DNA from: Shinella sp. CPCC 101442
GTDB taxonomy: Bacteria > Pseudomonadota > Alphaproteobacteria > Rhizobiales > Rhizobiaceae
DNA: 64,000 nucleotides
Reading direction: 5' to 3'
Assembly (NCBI RefSeq): GCF_024704725.1
Contig: NZ_JALIQS010000003.1
Location: 310,001-374,000, forward strand
The translations under genes and the position numbers were made by a program. A model generated the notes under the pieces. The model saw only the letters and a program-made list of their open reading frames with translations, was not told where the DNA came from and did not search any database. Shown piece by piece: positions 33,704 to 41,622 of the stretch; the stretch's first letter is position 1; each line of letters starts with the position of its first letter.

Positions 33704-34669
33704 ATGACCCGCACCATCGTCGCTTCGGCCACCCGCGAAATCGTCATCGGTTTCGACCAGCCCTTCTGCGTCATCGGCGAGCGCATCAACCCGACCGGCC
33801 GCAAGAAGCTGGCCGCGGAAATGCAGGCCGGTAATTTCGACACCGTCATCAAGGACGCACTGGAGCAGGTCGCCGCCGGCGCCACGATGCTTGACATCAA
33901 CGCGGGCGTGACCTCCGTCAACCCGAACGAGACCGAGCCGGGCCTGCTCGTCCAGACGCTCGAAATCGTCCAGGGCCTCGTTGATATCCCGCTCGCCATC
34001 GACAGTTCCGTGACGGCCGCCATCGAGGCCGGCCTGAGGGTCGCCAAGGGCCGCCCGCTGGTCAACTCCGTCACAGGCGAAGAGGAAAAGCTCGAAGCGA
34101 TCCTGCCGCTCGTCAAGAAGTACAACGTACCCGTCGTCGCCATCTCCAACGACGAGACGGGCATTTCGATGGACCCGGACGTCCGTTTTGCCGTCGCCAA
34201 GAAGATCGTCGAGCGCGCCGCCGACTATGGTATCCCGGCGTATGACATCATCGTCGACCCGCTCGTCATGCCGATCGGCGCGTTGGGCGATGCCGGCCGC
34301 CAGGTCTTCCAGCTGCTTTACCGTCTGCGCAACGAGCTGAAGGTCAACACGACCTGCGGCCTTTCCAATATCTCCTTCGGCCTGCCGCACCGCCATGGCA
34401 TCAATGCCGGCTTCATTCCGATGGTCATCGGCGCCGGCATGACGTCGGCTATCATGAACCCCTGCCGCCCGCAGGAAATGGAGGCCGTGCGCGCCGCCAA
34501 CGTGCTGAACGGCACCGACGCGAATTGCTCGAACTGGATCATGACCTATCGCGACCACAAGCCCGCCGAAGGCGGCGCCGTTAACGCAGCCGCAGCGGCC
34601 CCCGCTGCCGCCGGCGGTCGCCGTGGTGGCCGCGCAGCCCGTGCCGGTGCCGGCGCGAAGGTGGAATAG
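33704..34669 (+). CDS. Methyl-THF:corrinoid-protein methyltransferase (pterin-binding)
   Basis: A 321-residue pterin-binding domain protein (PF00809) of the MtvA/MtgA/AcsE type. Motifs include FCVIGERINPTGRKKLAAEM (pterin-binding), MLDINAGV, IPLAIDSS, LVNSVTGEEEKL and YDIIVDPLVMPIG. It would move the methyl from the corrinoid protein to tetrahydrofolate. After residue 285 the sequence becomes an Ala/Gly/Arg-rich tail (AAAAPAAAGGRRGGRAARAG) not found in typical homologs. It follows metF by 91 nt with a small hairpin (TGCCGGC/GCCGGCA) in the gap. Confidence 0.93.
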   Translation: MTRTIVASATREIVIGFDQPFCVIGERINPTGRKKLAAEMQAGNFDTVIKDALEQVAAGATMLDINAGVTSVNPNETEPGLLVQTLEIVQGLVDIPLAIDSSVTAAIEAGLRVAKGRPLVNSVTGEEEKLEAILPLVKKYNVPVVAISNDETGISMDPDVRFAVAKKIVERAADYGIPAYDIIVDPLVMPIGALGDAGRQVFQLLYRLRNELKVNTTCGLSNISFGLPHRHGINAGFIPMVIGAGMTSAIMNPCRPQEMEAVRAANVLNGTDANCSNWIMTYRDHKPAEGGAVNAAAAAPAAAGGRRGGRAARAGAGAKVE

Positions 34670-34670
34670 C

Positions 34671-34994
34671 GTGGCCGGCGGGCGTCAGTTTCGCCGCGAC
34701 GCCTTCAGCCTCTGGCTGGAGGCGCCGCTTGTCATCGCCATGCGCTGCCAGGAGATGGGTTTCGCGGCGATGACGGGTTCGACACAAAACACGACCGAGA
34801 TGACCCGAATGGTCACCGAAAAGATGGCTGCCGCGACGGAGAGCGTCGTGGCGGCCAATTTTGCTTTGGCGAAGGCCATGATGACGGCATCGCCTCCGGA
34901 ACGAACCGCGCGCGCCGTGACCGAGGCCGCGTTGAAACCCTATGGCAAGCGCGTGCGCAGCAATGTGCGCCGTCTCGCCAAGAAGAAGAGCTGA
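34671..34994 (+). CDS. Small unknown protein in the methyl-transfer operon
   Basis: A 107-residue basic protein with GTG start at 34671 immediately after the preceding stop (AATAGC, then GTG), so it is translated with it. It is helical (ATESVVAANFALAKAMM) with a lysine/arginine-rich C-terminus (VRRLAKKKS). There is no recognised family, signal or membrane segment; its composition is phasin-like. Its place between two core cluster genes suggests a structural or adaptor role. Confidence 0.65.
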   Translation: MAGGRQFRRDAFSLWLEAPLVIAMRCQEMGFAAMTGSTQNTTEMTRMVTEKMAAATESVVAANFALAKAMMTASPPERTARAVTEAALKPYGKRVRSNVRRLAKKKS

Positions 34995-35027
34995 GGCGGC
35001 CACGCCGCCAGTGGAAAGAACGATCCG

Positions 35028-37100
35028 ATGCGCATTGAAGGTGAGAGCGAGACCAATATGACGGAAGCTTCGGCAAAGGAACCGCTGGTCCTCTTCATGC
35101 CCTCCGGCAAGCGCGGCCGCTTCCCGGCCGGCACACCCGTTCTCGAAGCCGCGCGAAAACTCGGCGTCTATGTCGAAAGCGTCTGTGGCGGTCGCGCGAC
35201 GTGCGGGCGCTGTCAGATCGAGGTGCAGGAAGGCAACTTCGCCAAGCACAAGATCGTCTCCTCACTCGCCCACATCTCTGAAAAGGGTCCGAAGGAAGAG
35301 CGCTACGAAAAGATCCGCGGCCTGCCGGATGGGCGCCGCCTCTCCTGTTCCGCCCTGGTCCTCGGCGACCTCGTCGTCGACGTGCCGCAGGACACCGTCA
35401 TCAACGCGCAGGTCGTGCGCAAGGCGGCGACGGACCGCGTGATCGAACGCAACGCCGCCGTCCAGCTCTGCTATGTCGAGGTGGACGAGCCCGACATGCA
35501 CAAGCCGCTCGGCGACCTCGACCGCCTGAAGGTGATGCTCGAAAAGGACTGGGGCTGGAAAGACCTGCTGATCGCGCCGCACCTCATTCCGCAGGTGCAG
35601 TCGATCCTGCGCAAGGGCAACTGGGGCGTCACCGCCGCGATCCACCGCGACATGGACAGTTCGCGTCCCTTCATCGTCGCCCTCTATCCGGGTCTCAAGA
35701 ACGAGGCCTACGGCATCGCCTGCGATATCGGCTCGACGACCATCGCCATGCATCTCGTCTCGCTGCTGTCGGGCCGTATCGTCGGCTCCTCGGGCACCTC
35801 GAACCCGCAGATCCGCTTCGGCGAAGACCTGATGAGCCGTGTCTCCTATGTCATGATGAACCCGGACGGCCGGGAAGCCATGACCAAGGCGGTGCGCGAA
35901 GCCGTCAATAGCCTGATCGGCAAGGTCTGCGCCGAGGGCGAGGTCGACCGGCACGACATTCTCGACATGGTCTTCGTCGCCAACCCCATCATGCACCACC
36001 TCTTCCTCGGCATCGACCCGACGGAACTCGGCCAGGCACCGTTCGCGCTCGCCGTTTCCGGTGCCCTGCAATACTGGGCGCATGAACTCGATATCGACGT
36101 GAACCGTGGCGCGCGCCTCTATACGCTGCCCTGCATCGCCGGCCATGTTGGCGCCGATGCCGCGGGGGCAACGCTTGCAGAAGGCCCCTACCGGCAGGAT
36201 CGCATGATGCTGCTCGTCGATGTCGGCACCAATGCGGAAATCGTGCTCGGGAACAAGGACCGCGTCGTCGCCGCGTCCTCACCGACGGGACCGGCTTTCG
36301 AAGGCGCCGAAATCTCCTCCGGCCAACGCGCCGCTCCCGGCGCCATCGAGCGCGTACGCATCGACGCGCAGACGCTCGAGCCGAAATTCCGCGTCATCGG
36401 CGTAGACAAATGGTCTGATGAAGAGGGCTTTGCCGAACAGGCGGCCAGCGTCGGCGTCACCGGCATCTGCGGCTCGGCGATCATCGAAGTCGTCGCGGAA
36501 ATGTATCTCGCCGGCCTAATCTCCGAGGACGGTGTCGTCGATGGCGCGATGGCCGAGCGCAGTGCCCGCGTCCTGCAGAACGGCCGTACCTTCTCCTACC
36601 TGCTGCATGACGGCGAGCAGCGCATCACGGTCACGCAGAACGACATCCGCGCCATCCAGCTGGCCAAGTCCGCGCTCTATGCCGGCATCAAGCTGCTCAT
36701 GGAAAAACAAGGCATCGACCACGTCGACACGATCCGCTTTGCCGGCGCCTTCGGCTCGTTCATCGACCCGAAATACGCCATGGTGCTCGGCCTCATTCCG
36801 GATTGCGATCTCAACGAGGTGAAGGCCGTGGGCAATGCCGCCGGCACCGGCGCGCTGATGGCGCTGCTCAACCGCGACCATCGCCGCGAGATCGAAAAGA
36901 CCGTCGCCCATATCGAGAAGATCGAGACGGCGCTGGAGCCCAACTTCCAGCAGCTCTTCGTCAACGCCATGGCGCTGCCGAACAAGGTCGATCCCTTCCC
37001 CGAACTCGCCAAGGTCGTCACCCTGCCGGAGCGCAAGGTGCTGTCCGACGATGGCGGCGGTGAAGGTGGCGGCCGCCGCAGACGCCGCAGCCGGGAGTAG
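35028..37100 (+). CDS. RACo/RamA-type reductive activator of corrinoid proteins (ASKHA, 2Fe-2S)
   Basis: A 690-residue protein. An N-terminal 2Fe-2S ferredoxin domain has cysteines at residues 53, 59, 62 and 107 (CGGRATCGRC, then SCSAL). A linker follows, and a large ASKHA ATPase part (PF14574 and related) has ACDIGSTTIAMHLV (about 240), MLLVDVGTNAEIVL, SPTGPAFEGAEISSGQRA and FAGAFGSFIDPKYAMVLGL. It should reduce Co(II) back to Co(I) at the expense of ATP. The C-terminus is a Gly/Arg-rich tail (GGGEGGGRRRRRSRE). A second in-frame ATG at 35058 is possible; 35028 is used because it is the first. Confidence 0.94.
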   Translation: MRIEGESETNMTEASAKEPLVLFMPSGKRGRFPAGTPVLEAARKLGVYVESVCGGRATCGRCQIEVQEGNFAKHKIVSSLAHISEKGPKEERYEKIRGLPDGRRLSCSALVLGDLVVDVPQDTVINAQVVRKAATDRVIERNAAVQLCYVEVDEPDMHKPLGDLDRLKVMLEKDWGWKDLLIAPHLIPQVQSILRKGNWGVTAAIHRDMDSSRPFIVALYPGLKNEAYGIACDIGSTTIAMHLVSLLSGRIVGSSGTSNPQIRFGEDLMSRVSYVMMNPDGREAMTKAVREAVNSLIGKVCAEGEVDRHDILDMVFVANPIMHHLFLGIDPTELGQAPFALAVSGALQYWAHELDIDVNRGARLYTLPCIAGHVGADAAGATLAEGPYRQDRMMLLVDVGTNAEIVLGNKDRVVAASSPTGPAFEGAEISSGQRAAPGAIERVRIDAQTLEPKFRVIGVDKWSDEEGFAEQAASVGVTGICGSAIIEVVAEMYLAGLISEDGVVDGAMAERSARVLQNGRTFSYLLHDGEQRITVTQNDIRAIQLAKSALYAGIKLLMEKQGIDHVDTIRFAGAFGSFIDPKYAMVLGLIPDCDLNEVKAVGNAAGTGALMALLNRDHRREIEKTVAHIEKIETALEPNFQQLFVNAMALPNKVDPFPELAKVVTLPERKVLSDDGGGEGGGRRRRRSRE

Positions 37101-37265
37101 TGGCGCCGCGGCGGCCAGCCGCGGTTACCATGCTCATAAACCACACCAACAAATTCCGTTTTGTTTTCGACGGTTTATCGGCAAGGTGCGCGAATAGGGC
37201 TCCGGGTTGGCACGTCGATAGGACGTCGATCCCTCGCCACCCCTCCAGCGCACGAAAGCCGCTCC

Positions 37266-37574
37266 ATGCCGCTCGCCCGCCTTGCCGCCGCCAGCCTCTT
37301 GCTTCTTTTCGCCGCGACAGCAGCGGGCGCGCAGGAAGATTATCCTTTTACCGGCGAATGGGAATGCGACGGCGCGCCCTTCGTCTTCACCTCGACCGTC
37401 TACAGCATCGGCGACGACAGCTACGATGTGCAGGAGGTCCAGGAGGGCTCGGACGGTTCCTATTCGCTCTTCCTGTCGGATGACGTCTATATCACGCTTT
37501 CGGAGATCACAGCGGACACGCTGGACTTCTCCTCGTCGGAAAGCGACCGCACCTTCAACTGCCGTCGTTACTAA
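37266..37574 (+). CDS. Small secreted protein, unknown
   Basis: A 102-residue protein with a signal peptide (MPLARLAAASLLLLFAATAA, cleavage near GAQ). The mature part is acidic, beta-strand rich, with two cysteines (WECDGAPF and FNCRRY). No family recognised. It starts a pair of secreted proteins 12 nt apart, downstream of the methyl-transfer operon; I do not see a terminator between. Confidence 0.7.
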   Translation: MPLARLAAASLLLLFAATAAGAQEDYPFTGEWECDGAPFVFTSTVYSIGDDSYDVQEVQEGSDGSYSLFLSDDVYITLSEITADTLDFSSSESDRTFNCRRY

Positions 37575-37586
37575 GGATCAACCACC

Positions 37587-37991
37587 ATGAACCGCACTCG
37601 CCTTCTCGCGCTGGTCTTTTCGTTTGGCCTCGCCTCTCCTGCTCTTGCCGATAGCTATGCGGCCATCAGCAACACGGCGATGTCGATCACCGGCGATATC
37701 GAATTCGACGATTTCGGCATCACCTTCCAGAACGGCAAGAAGATCGTCTTCGACGAGCTTATCGGCGATACGTTCGTGGTGGATGGCAGGCAGGTGCCCG
37801 CATCGGTCTACAGCGTGGCGGAGCCGAAGGACCCGGTTCTGCTCAACGGCAATCGCCTTTGCGGCGCGCCCGTCACCTATGTCGCCTCCTGGGGTGGAGC
37901 CACGGAAAACGACACGATCGTTGCCGTCTTCTCGACGGAAGACGCACCTGAGAGCAGCGACGAGATGTGCGCGTCCTATACATACGAGTAG
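37587..37991 (+). CDS. Small secreted protein, unknown
   Basis: A 134-residue protein with signal peptide MNRTRLLALVFSFGLASPAL and cleavage near ADS. The mature part is beta-rich with two cysteines, one in RLCGAPV and one in DEMCASY. No family is recognised. It follows the previous secreted protein closely and may be co-transcribed with it. Confidence 0.75.
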   Translation: MNRTRLLALVFSFGLASPALADSYAAISNTAMSITGDIEFDDFGITFQNGKKIVFDELIGDTFVVDGRQVPASVYSVAEPKDPVLLNGNRLCGAPVTYVASWGGATENDTIVAVFSTEDAPESSDEMCASYTYE

Positions 37992-38024
37992 CGGAAAGCC
38001 GGGCCTACGCCCGGCTCCCGGACG

Positions 38025-38942
38025 TCAGCAGGCGACCTGCAGCATGTCCATCGGACGGCGTTCCATGCGGGCGAAGACGGCGCGGATATAGTCCGCGACG
38101 GCCTGCGCCGGCGCTTCCGCCTCCTCATTGACGACGAGGCCGATGTGGTAGTGCCCCAGGTCCGGCAGCCCGTCCTTTTCACCAAGCGCCACCATATCGT
38201 CGCCGATGAGGAAGCGGGCGAGCGGAGCGACCGCGAGATCGGCGCGAATGGCGGCGCGCTGGCCCATATGGTGGGCACAGAAATAGGCGACGCGGAAATC
38301 GCGGCCCGACCGGCTCAGCTCCTCGAGCGCCTTGGCGCGCCAGATGCAGCCCTCTTCCCAGACGGAAACCGGCAGCGGCGTCTTCAGATGCGCATTGCCG
38401 CAGTTCTTGCCGGCCCAGACGAGCTGTTCCTTGAGCAGGATTTCGCCGGGAACCGGAACCGTGCCATCGGTGGCATTGAAGATCGCAAGATCCAGCCGCC
38501 GCTCGGCGACGGCGCGGCGCAGGTTGGCGCTGGTTTCGATCGAGACATTGACGGCAATGGACGGGTAGCTGTCAGCAAAGCGCCTGAGCACCTCCGGCAG
38601 GATCAGTTCGCCGACATCGTCGGGCGCACCGAGCCGCACGACGCCGTTCATCTCCGGCATCATGAAGCGTGACACCGCTTCGTTGCTGAGCGCGATCAGG
38701 CGGCGCGCATAGGAGAGCAGCACCTCGCCGTGATGGGTCAGCACCACCGAGCGCGCGTCGCGGCGGAAGAGCATGCAGCCAAGCAGTTCCTCCAGCTTCT
38801 TGATCTGCATGGAGACGGCCGACGGCGTGCGGTGCACCGTCTCGGCCGCCGTGGTGAAGTTTCCCGTCTCGGCAATCGCCACGAAGGTCTTGAGGATGTC
38901 GAGTTCCAAAAGCGGGAGCGTCTGGCGCATGAGCAGGTTCAT
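38025..38942 (-). CDS. LysR-family regulator (LsrB/VtlR-like branch)
   Basis: A 305-residue LTTR. Its HTH is LELDILKTFVAIAETGNFTT, then RTPSAVSMQIKKLEELLG. The effector domain includes MNGVVRLGAPDDVGELILPE and ends MDMLQVAC. It closely resembles the LsrB/VtlR type, which in rhizobia and Brucella controls stress genes and DUF1127 genes. Two DUF1127 genes lie next to it on the other strand. The start is ATG 38942, with GGAGA upstream. A TTCGTTTGATTGA motif lies in the divergent region. Confidence 0.9.
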   Translation of the reverse strand: MNLLMRQTLPLLELDILKTFVAIAETGNFTTAAETVHRTPSAVSMQIKKLEELLGCMLFRRDARSVVLTHHGEVLLSYARRLIALSNEAVSRFMMPEMNGVVRLGAPDDVGELILPEVLRRFADSYPSIAVNVSIETSANLRRAVAERRLDLAIFNATDGTVPVPGEILLKEQLVWAGKNCGNAHLKTPLPVSVWEEGCIWRAKALEELSRSGRDFRVAYFCAHHMGQRAAIRADLAVAPLARFLIGDDMVALGEKDGLPDLGHYHIGLVVNEEAEAPAQAVADYIRAVFARMERRPMDMLQVAC

Positions 38943-38989
38943 GACATGTCTCCATGGATCAGAAATTCTGAAGCAAACTGTCACTTCAT

Positions 38990-39002
38990 TTCGTTTGATT
39001 GA
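38990..39002. promoter_or_regulatory. TTCGTTTGATTGA motif, copy 1
   Basis: Identical 13-nt sequence occurs here, upstream of the first DUF1127 gene and divergent LysR, and at 39296-39308 upstream of the second DUF1127 gene. A close relative (TTCGTTTGTGAAAT) lies at about 22434 before the other LysR/DUF1127 pair. Confidence 0.55.
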
Positions 39003-39058
39003 AATACGAGATGGGCGGATAGTCAACCTGCAAGCACACGAATGGAAGGAAAAACGCC

Positions 39059-39277
39059 ATGGAAACGCAGAAATCCCATGCTGACGGCGCCAATCTTGCC
39101 GTTCTCGCCCGTGGAAACGGATTTTACTACGCAATACGGCGCTTCGTTGGCGACGCAATCGAGGCCCGCCGCCGGCGTGCCGTTGTTCGCCACACGGAGG
39201 AAGAACTGGCCCAGATGCCCGACTATCTCCAGCGGGATATCGGCTGGACGGGCGCCACCAGCCATGAAGAACGCTGA
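39059..39277 (+). CDS. DUF1127 small protein
   Basis: A 72-residue protein with the YjiS-type C-terminal half: VGDAIEARRRRAVVRHTEEE, then LAQMPDYLQRDIGW. The sequence is basic in the middle and acidic after. It is the first plus-strand gene opposite the LysR gene, with the TTCGTTTGATTGA motif in the gap. Confidence 0.8.
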   Translation: METQKSHADGANLAVLARGNGFYYAIRRFVGDAIEARRRRAVVRHTEEELAQMPDYLQRDIGWTGATSHEER

Positions 39278-39295
39278 TCGATCCGATCAAATATA

Positions 39296-39308
39296 TTCGT
39301 TTGATTGA
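39296..39308. promoter_or_regulatory. TTCGTTTGATTGA motif, copy 2
   Basis: Same 13-nt element as at 38990, about 77 nt upstream of the second DUF1127 gene. Confidence 0.55.
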
Positions 39309-39384
39309 TATGTAAGGCCGCGGCATAGTAACAATCAAGGTCGCGACCTTTCGAAACCTCCCAAGCTCGAAAGGAACCCTGAAA

Positions 39385-39588
39385 ATGGCAATTGCATTGG
39401 AACACCGTCCGGTTCGGCGTGCTGTCGGCACCCCTGGTGCCGGTAGCCTGTCTCATCTCGTCCGTCACGTCTCCGAACGGATCGCTTCCGCATGGCAGCG
39501 CCATCGCGCGGAACGCGAACTGGAAAGCATGTCCTTCGACCAGCGCAAGGATATCGGTTTCCGTTCGTCGGACAAGACGACACGATGA
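39385..39588 (+). CDS. DUF1127 small protein
   Basis: A 67-residue protein with the DUF1127 core RIASAWQRHRAERELESMSF, then DQRKDIGFRSSD. The ATG at 39385 follows a purine-rich CGAAAGGAACCC. A strong terminator follows within 50 nt, so it ends the short DUF1127 unit. Confidence 0.85.
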   Translation: MAIALEHRPVRRAVGTPGAGSLSHLVRHVSERIASAWQRHRAERELESMSFDQRKDIGFRSSDKTTR

Positions 39589-39628
39589 CGGAAGACTGTA
39601 ACGGCGACATGCCGAAAGAAGACCACGC

Positions 39629-39679
39629 CAAAAACCGCCGGACATGACCTTCAAAAGTCTCTCCGGCGGTTTTCTTTTT
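39629..39679. terminator. Terminator between the DUF1127 gene and the convergent GNAT gene
   Basis: AAAACCGCCGGA and TCCGGCGGTTTT form a perfect 12-bp stem followed by TTTTCTTTTT on the plus strand and preceded by a T-run complement, so it can act in both directions. Confidence 0.85.
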
Positions 39680-39683
39680 GGGG

Positions 39684-40277
39684 CTAGATCATCGGGATCG
39701 CGGGTGCGACGGTGCCGGGCAGGATACCCGTCAACCGGGGATCGTCGAAAACCTCGATCTGGCGCTTTATCGGCGTAAAGCCCGAGCGGATGTAGAAATC
39801 CAGTGCCTGGGGCGAATCGAGCGTGCAGGTATGCACCCAGAACCGCCGAAGCCCCTGTCGCGCCCAGGCGCGTGCGATCGCCCGGTTCATCAGCCAACGG
39901 CCTGTTCCCTTGCCGATGACAGCCGCCGTCAGGCCGAAGAAGGCGAGTTCACCGACCCCCTCCTCGCGAAAGTCGAGTTCCAGCAGCCCTTCGCCGCGCC
40001 CATCCTTCATCACGGCATAGACCTCCACACCGGCATGGTGGACGATGGCGGCAAGCTCGTCTTCCGGCATGGCGAGGCGCGAAGCCCACAGCCATTCGGC
40101 GCCGATGCGGCCATAGAGATCGCGGTACCAGGCGATATCGATTTTCTCCATGCGCTCCAGCGTAATGCCCGGCTGCTCGGGATCCGCACGGCCGACCGGC
40201 GGCTCCAGCATTTCGAGGCAGGTCACCACGGCGGCGAGCTTGCCCGCCGGCACGTCCGAATATCCATCTGGCAGCAT
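39684..40277 (-). CDS. GNAT-family acetyltransferase
   Basis: A 197-residue GNAT protein with the acetyl-CoA loop in TAAVIGKGTGRWLMNRAIAR and the following strand FWVHTCTLDSPQALDFYIRSGF. Conserved DIAWYRDLYGRIG is near the N-terminus. The substrate is unknown. The ATG at 40277 has AAGGATGAG upstream. It is divergent from the GbdR-like regulator; GNAT genes are often next to carnitine/betaine regulators in proteobacteria (from memory). Confidence 0.85.
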   Translation of the reverse strand: MLPDGYSDVPAGKLAAVVTCLEMLEPPVGRADPEQPGITLERMEKIDIAWYRDLYGRIGAEWLWASRLAMPEDELAAIVHHAGVEVYAVMKDGRGEGLLELDFREEGVGELAFFGLTAAVIGKGTGRWLMNRAIARAWARQGLRRFWVHTCTLDSPQALDFYIRSGFTPIKRQIEVFDDPRLTGILPGTVAPAIPMI

Positions 40278-40561
40278 CGTCTCATCCTTCGAAATTCCGC
40301 TTCGTATCTGGCCGTCCAGCCGCATCTTGTCAAACGGGAACATCGGTGCACCACATGAAAAATCGCCTGTCGCAATCGGACGATGCCGCAGGCGAGGTCG
40401 CAAATGTGCTGCACTGCACAATCGCCATGAATTTGCCGGAAGCCTCTGGTATTTGAGCGATCCACAGACCCATCCAGTCGTAACCATCCTCTTTTGTGTC
40501 GCAAAAATACTAGCACGATGATTGTCCTCCCTGCGACCATCGTGACATTCCGGCCTCCAGC

Positions 40562-41581
40562 ATGGACACAACGATGAACAAGCAAAACGTCAAGAAGCGC
40601 TCTCTCGTTTTCTTCCTCGTGCCCAACTTCTCCATGCTGCCCTTTTCGGCGGCGATCGAGACGCTGCGCATCGCCAACCGCATGCTCGGCTACGAGGCCT
40701 ATACGTGGCGTCTTTCCTCCACGGACGGCCAGCAGGTTCTCTCCTCCAGCGGCATCGGCATCGAGGTGAACTCCTCGCTCGCCGACGAGCGCAAATATCT
40801 CGGCGGCGAGAGCCGACCCTCCATGGTGCTCGTCTGTTCGGGCATTTATGTCGAGGACTTCTCCAACAAGTCCGTCAATGCCTGGCTGCGCGAAGTCTAT
40901 AACCGCGGCATCGCGGTCGGCTCGCTCTGTACCGGCGCCCATGTGCTCGCCCAGGCGGGCCTGCTCTCGGGCAAGCGCTGCGCCATCCACTGGGAGAACC
41001 TCCCCGGTTTCGCCGAAGCCTATCCGCAGGCCGACGTCTATGCCGACCTCTACGAAATCGACAGCAATATCTACACCTGCGCCGGCGGCACCGCCTCGCT
41101 GGACATGATGCTGAACCTGATCGACCAGGATTTTGGCGAAAACCTCGTCAACCGCGTCTGCGAACAGGCCCTCACCGACCGCGTGCGTGGCCCGCACGAC
41201 CGCCAGCGCCTGCCGTTGCGCGCCCGCCTTGGGGTCCAAAACGCCAAGGTGCTGTCGATCATCGAACTGATGGAAGGTAATCTCTCCGAGCCGCTGTCGC
41301 TTTTGGAGATTGCCGACAGTGCCGATCTCTCGCGCCGCCAGATCGAGCGCCTGTTCCGCCAGGAGATGGGCCGTTCGCCGGCCCGCTACTATCTCGAAAT
41401 CCGCCTCGACCGGGCGCGGCACCTGCTCGTTCAGTCCTCCATGCCGGTGGTGGAGGTGGCGGTCGCCTGCGGCTTCGTCTCCGCCTCGCACTTTTCCAAG
41501 TGCTACCGCGAACTCTACAACCGCTCGCCCCAGCAGGAGCGTGCCGAGCGCAAGCTGACCCTGTCAGCCATCGCACGCTAG
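40562..41581 (+). CDS. GlxA-family GATase1-AraC regulator (GbdR/CdhR-like)
   Basis: A 339-residue regulator with an N-terminal DJ-1/PfpI-type domain (LVPNFSMLPFSAAIETLRIA, and GSLCTGAHVLAQAGLLSGKR) and a C-terminal AraC HTH pair (LLEIADSADLSRRQIERLFR and VAVACGFVSASHFSKCYREL). GbdR and CdhR of Pseudomonas, which respond to glycine betaine/dimethylglycine and carnitine, share this architecture. It is 3.5 kb from the methyl-transfer operon, so control of the cassette is plausible. The binding site is not identified. Confidence 0.9.
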   Translation: MDTTMNKQNVKKRSLVFFLVPNFSMLPFSAAIETLRIANRMLGYEAYTWRLSSTDGQQVLSSSGIGIEVNSSLADERKYLGGESRPSMVLVCSGIYVEDFSNKSVNAWLREVYNRGIAVGSLCTGAHVLAQAGLLSGKRCAIHWENLPGFAEAYPQADVYADLYEIDSNIYTCAGGTASLDMMLNLIDQDFGENLVNRVCEQALTDRVRGPHDRQRLPLRARLGVQNAKVLSIIELMEGNLSEPLSLLEIADSADLSRRQIERLFRQEMGRSPARYYLEIRLDRARHLLVQSSMPVVEVAVACGFVSASHFSKCYRELYNRSPQQERAERKLTLSAIAR

Positions 41582-41622
41582 ACATCACTGAAAATCAAGC
41601 CTCCCCGCCCCTTCGGCGGGGA

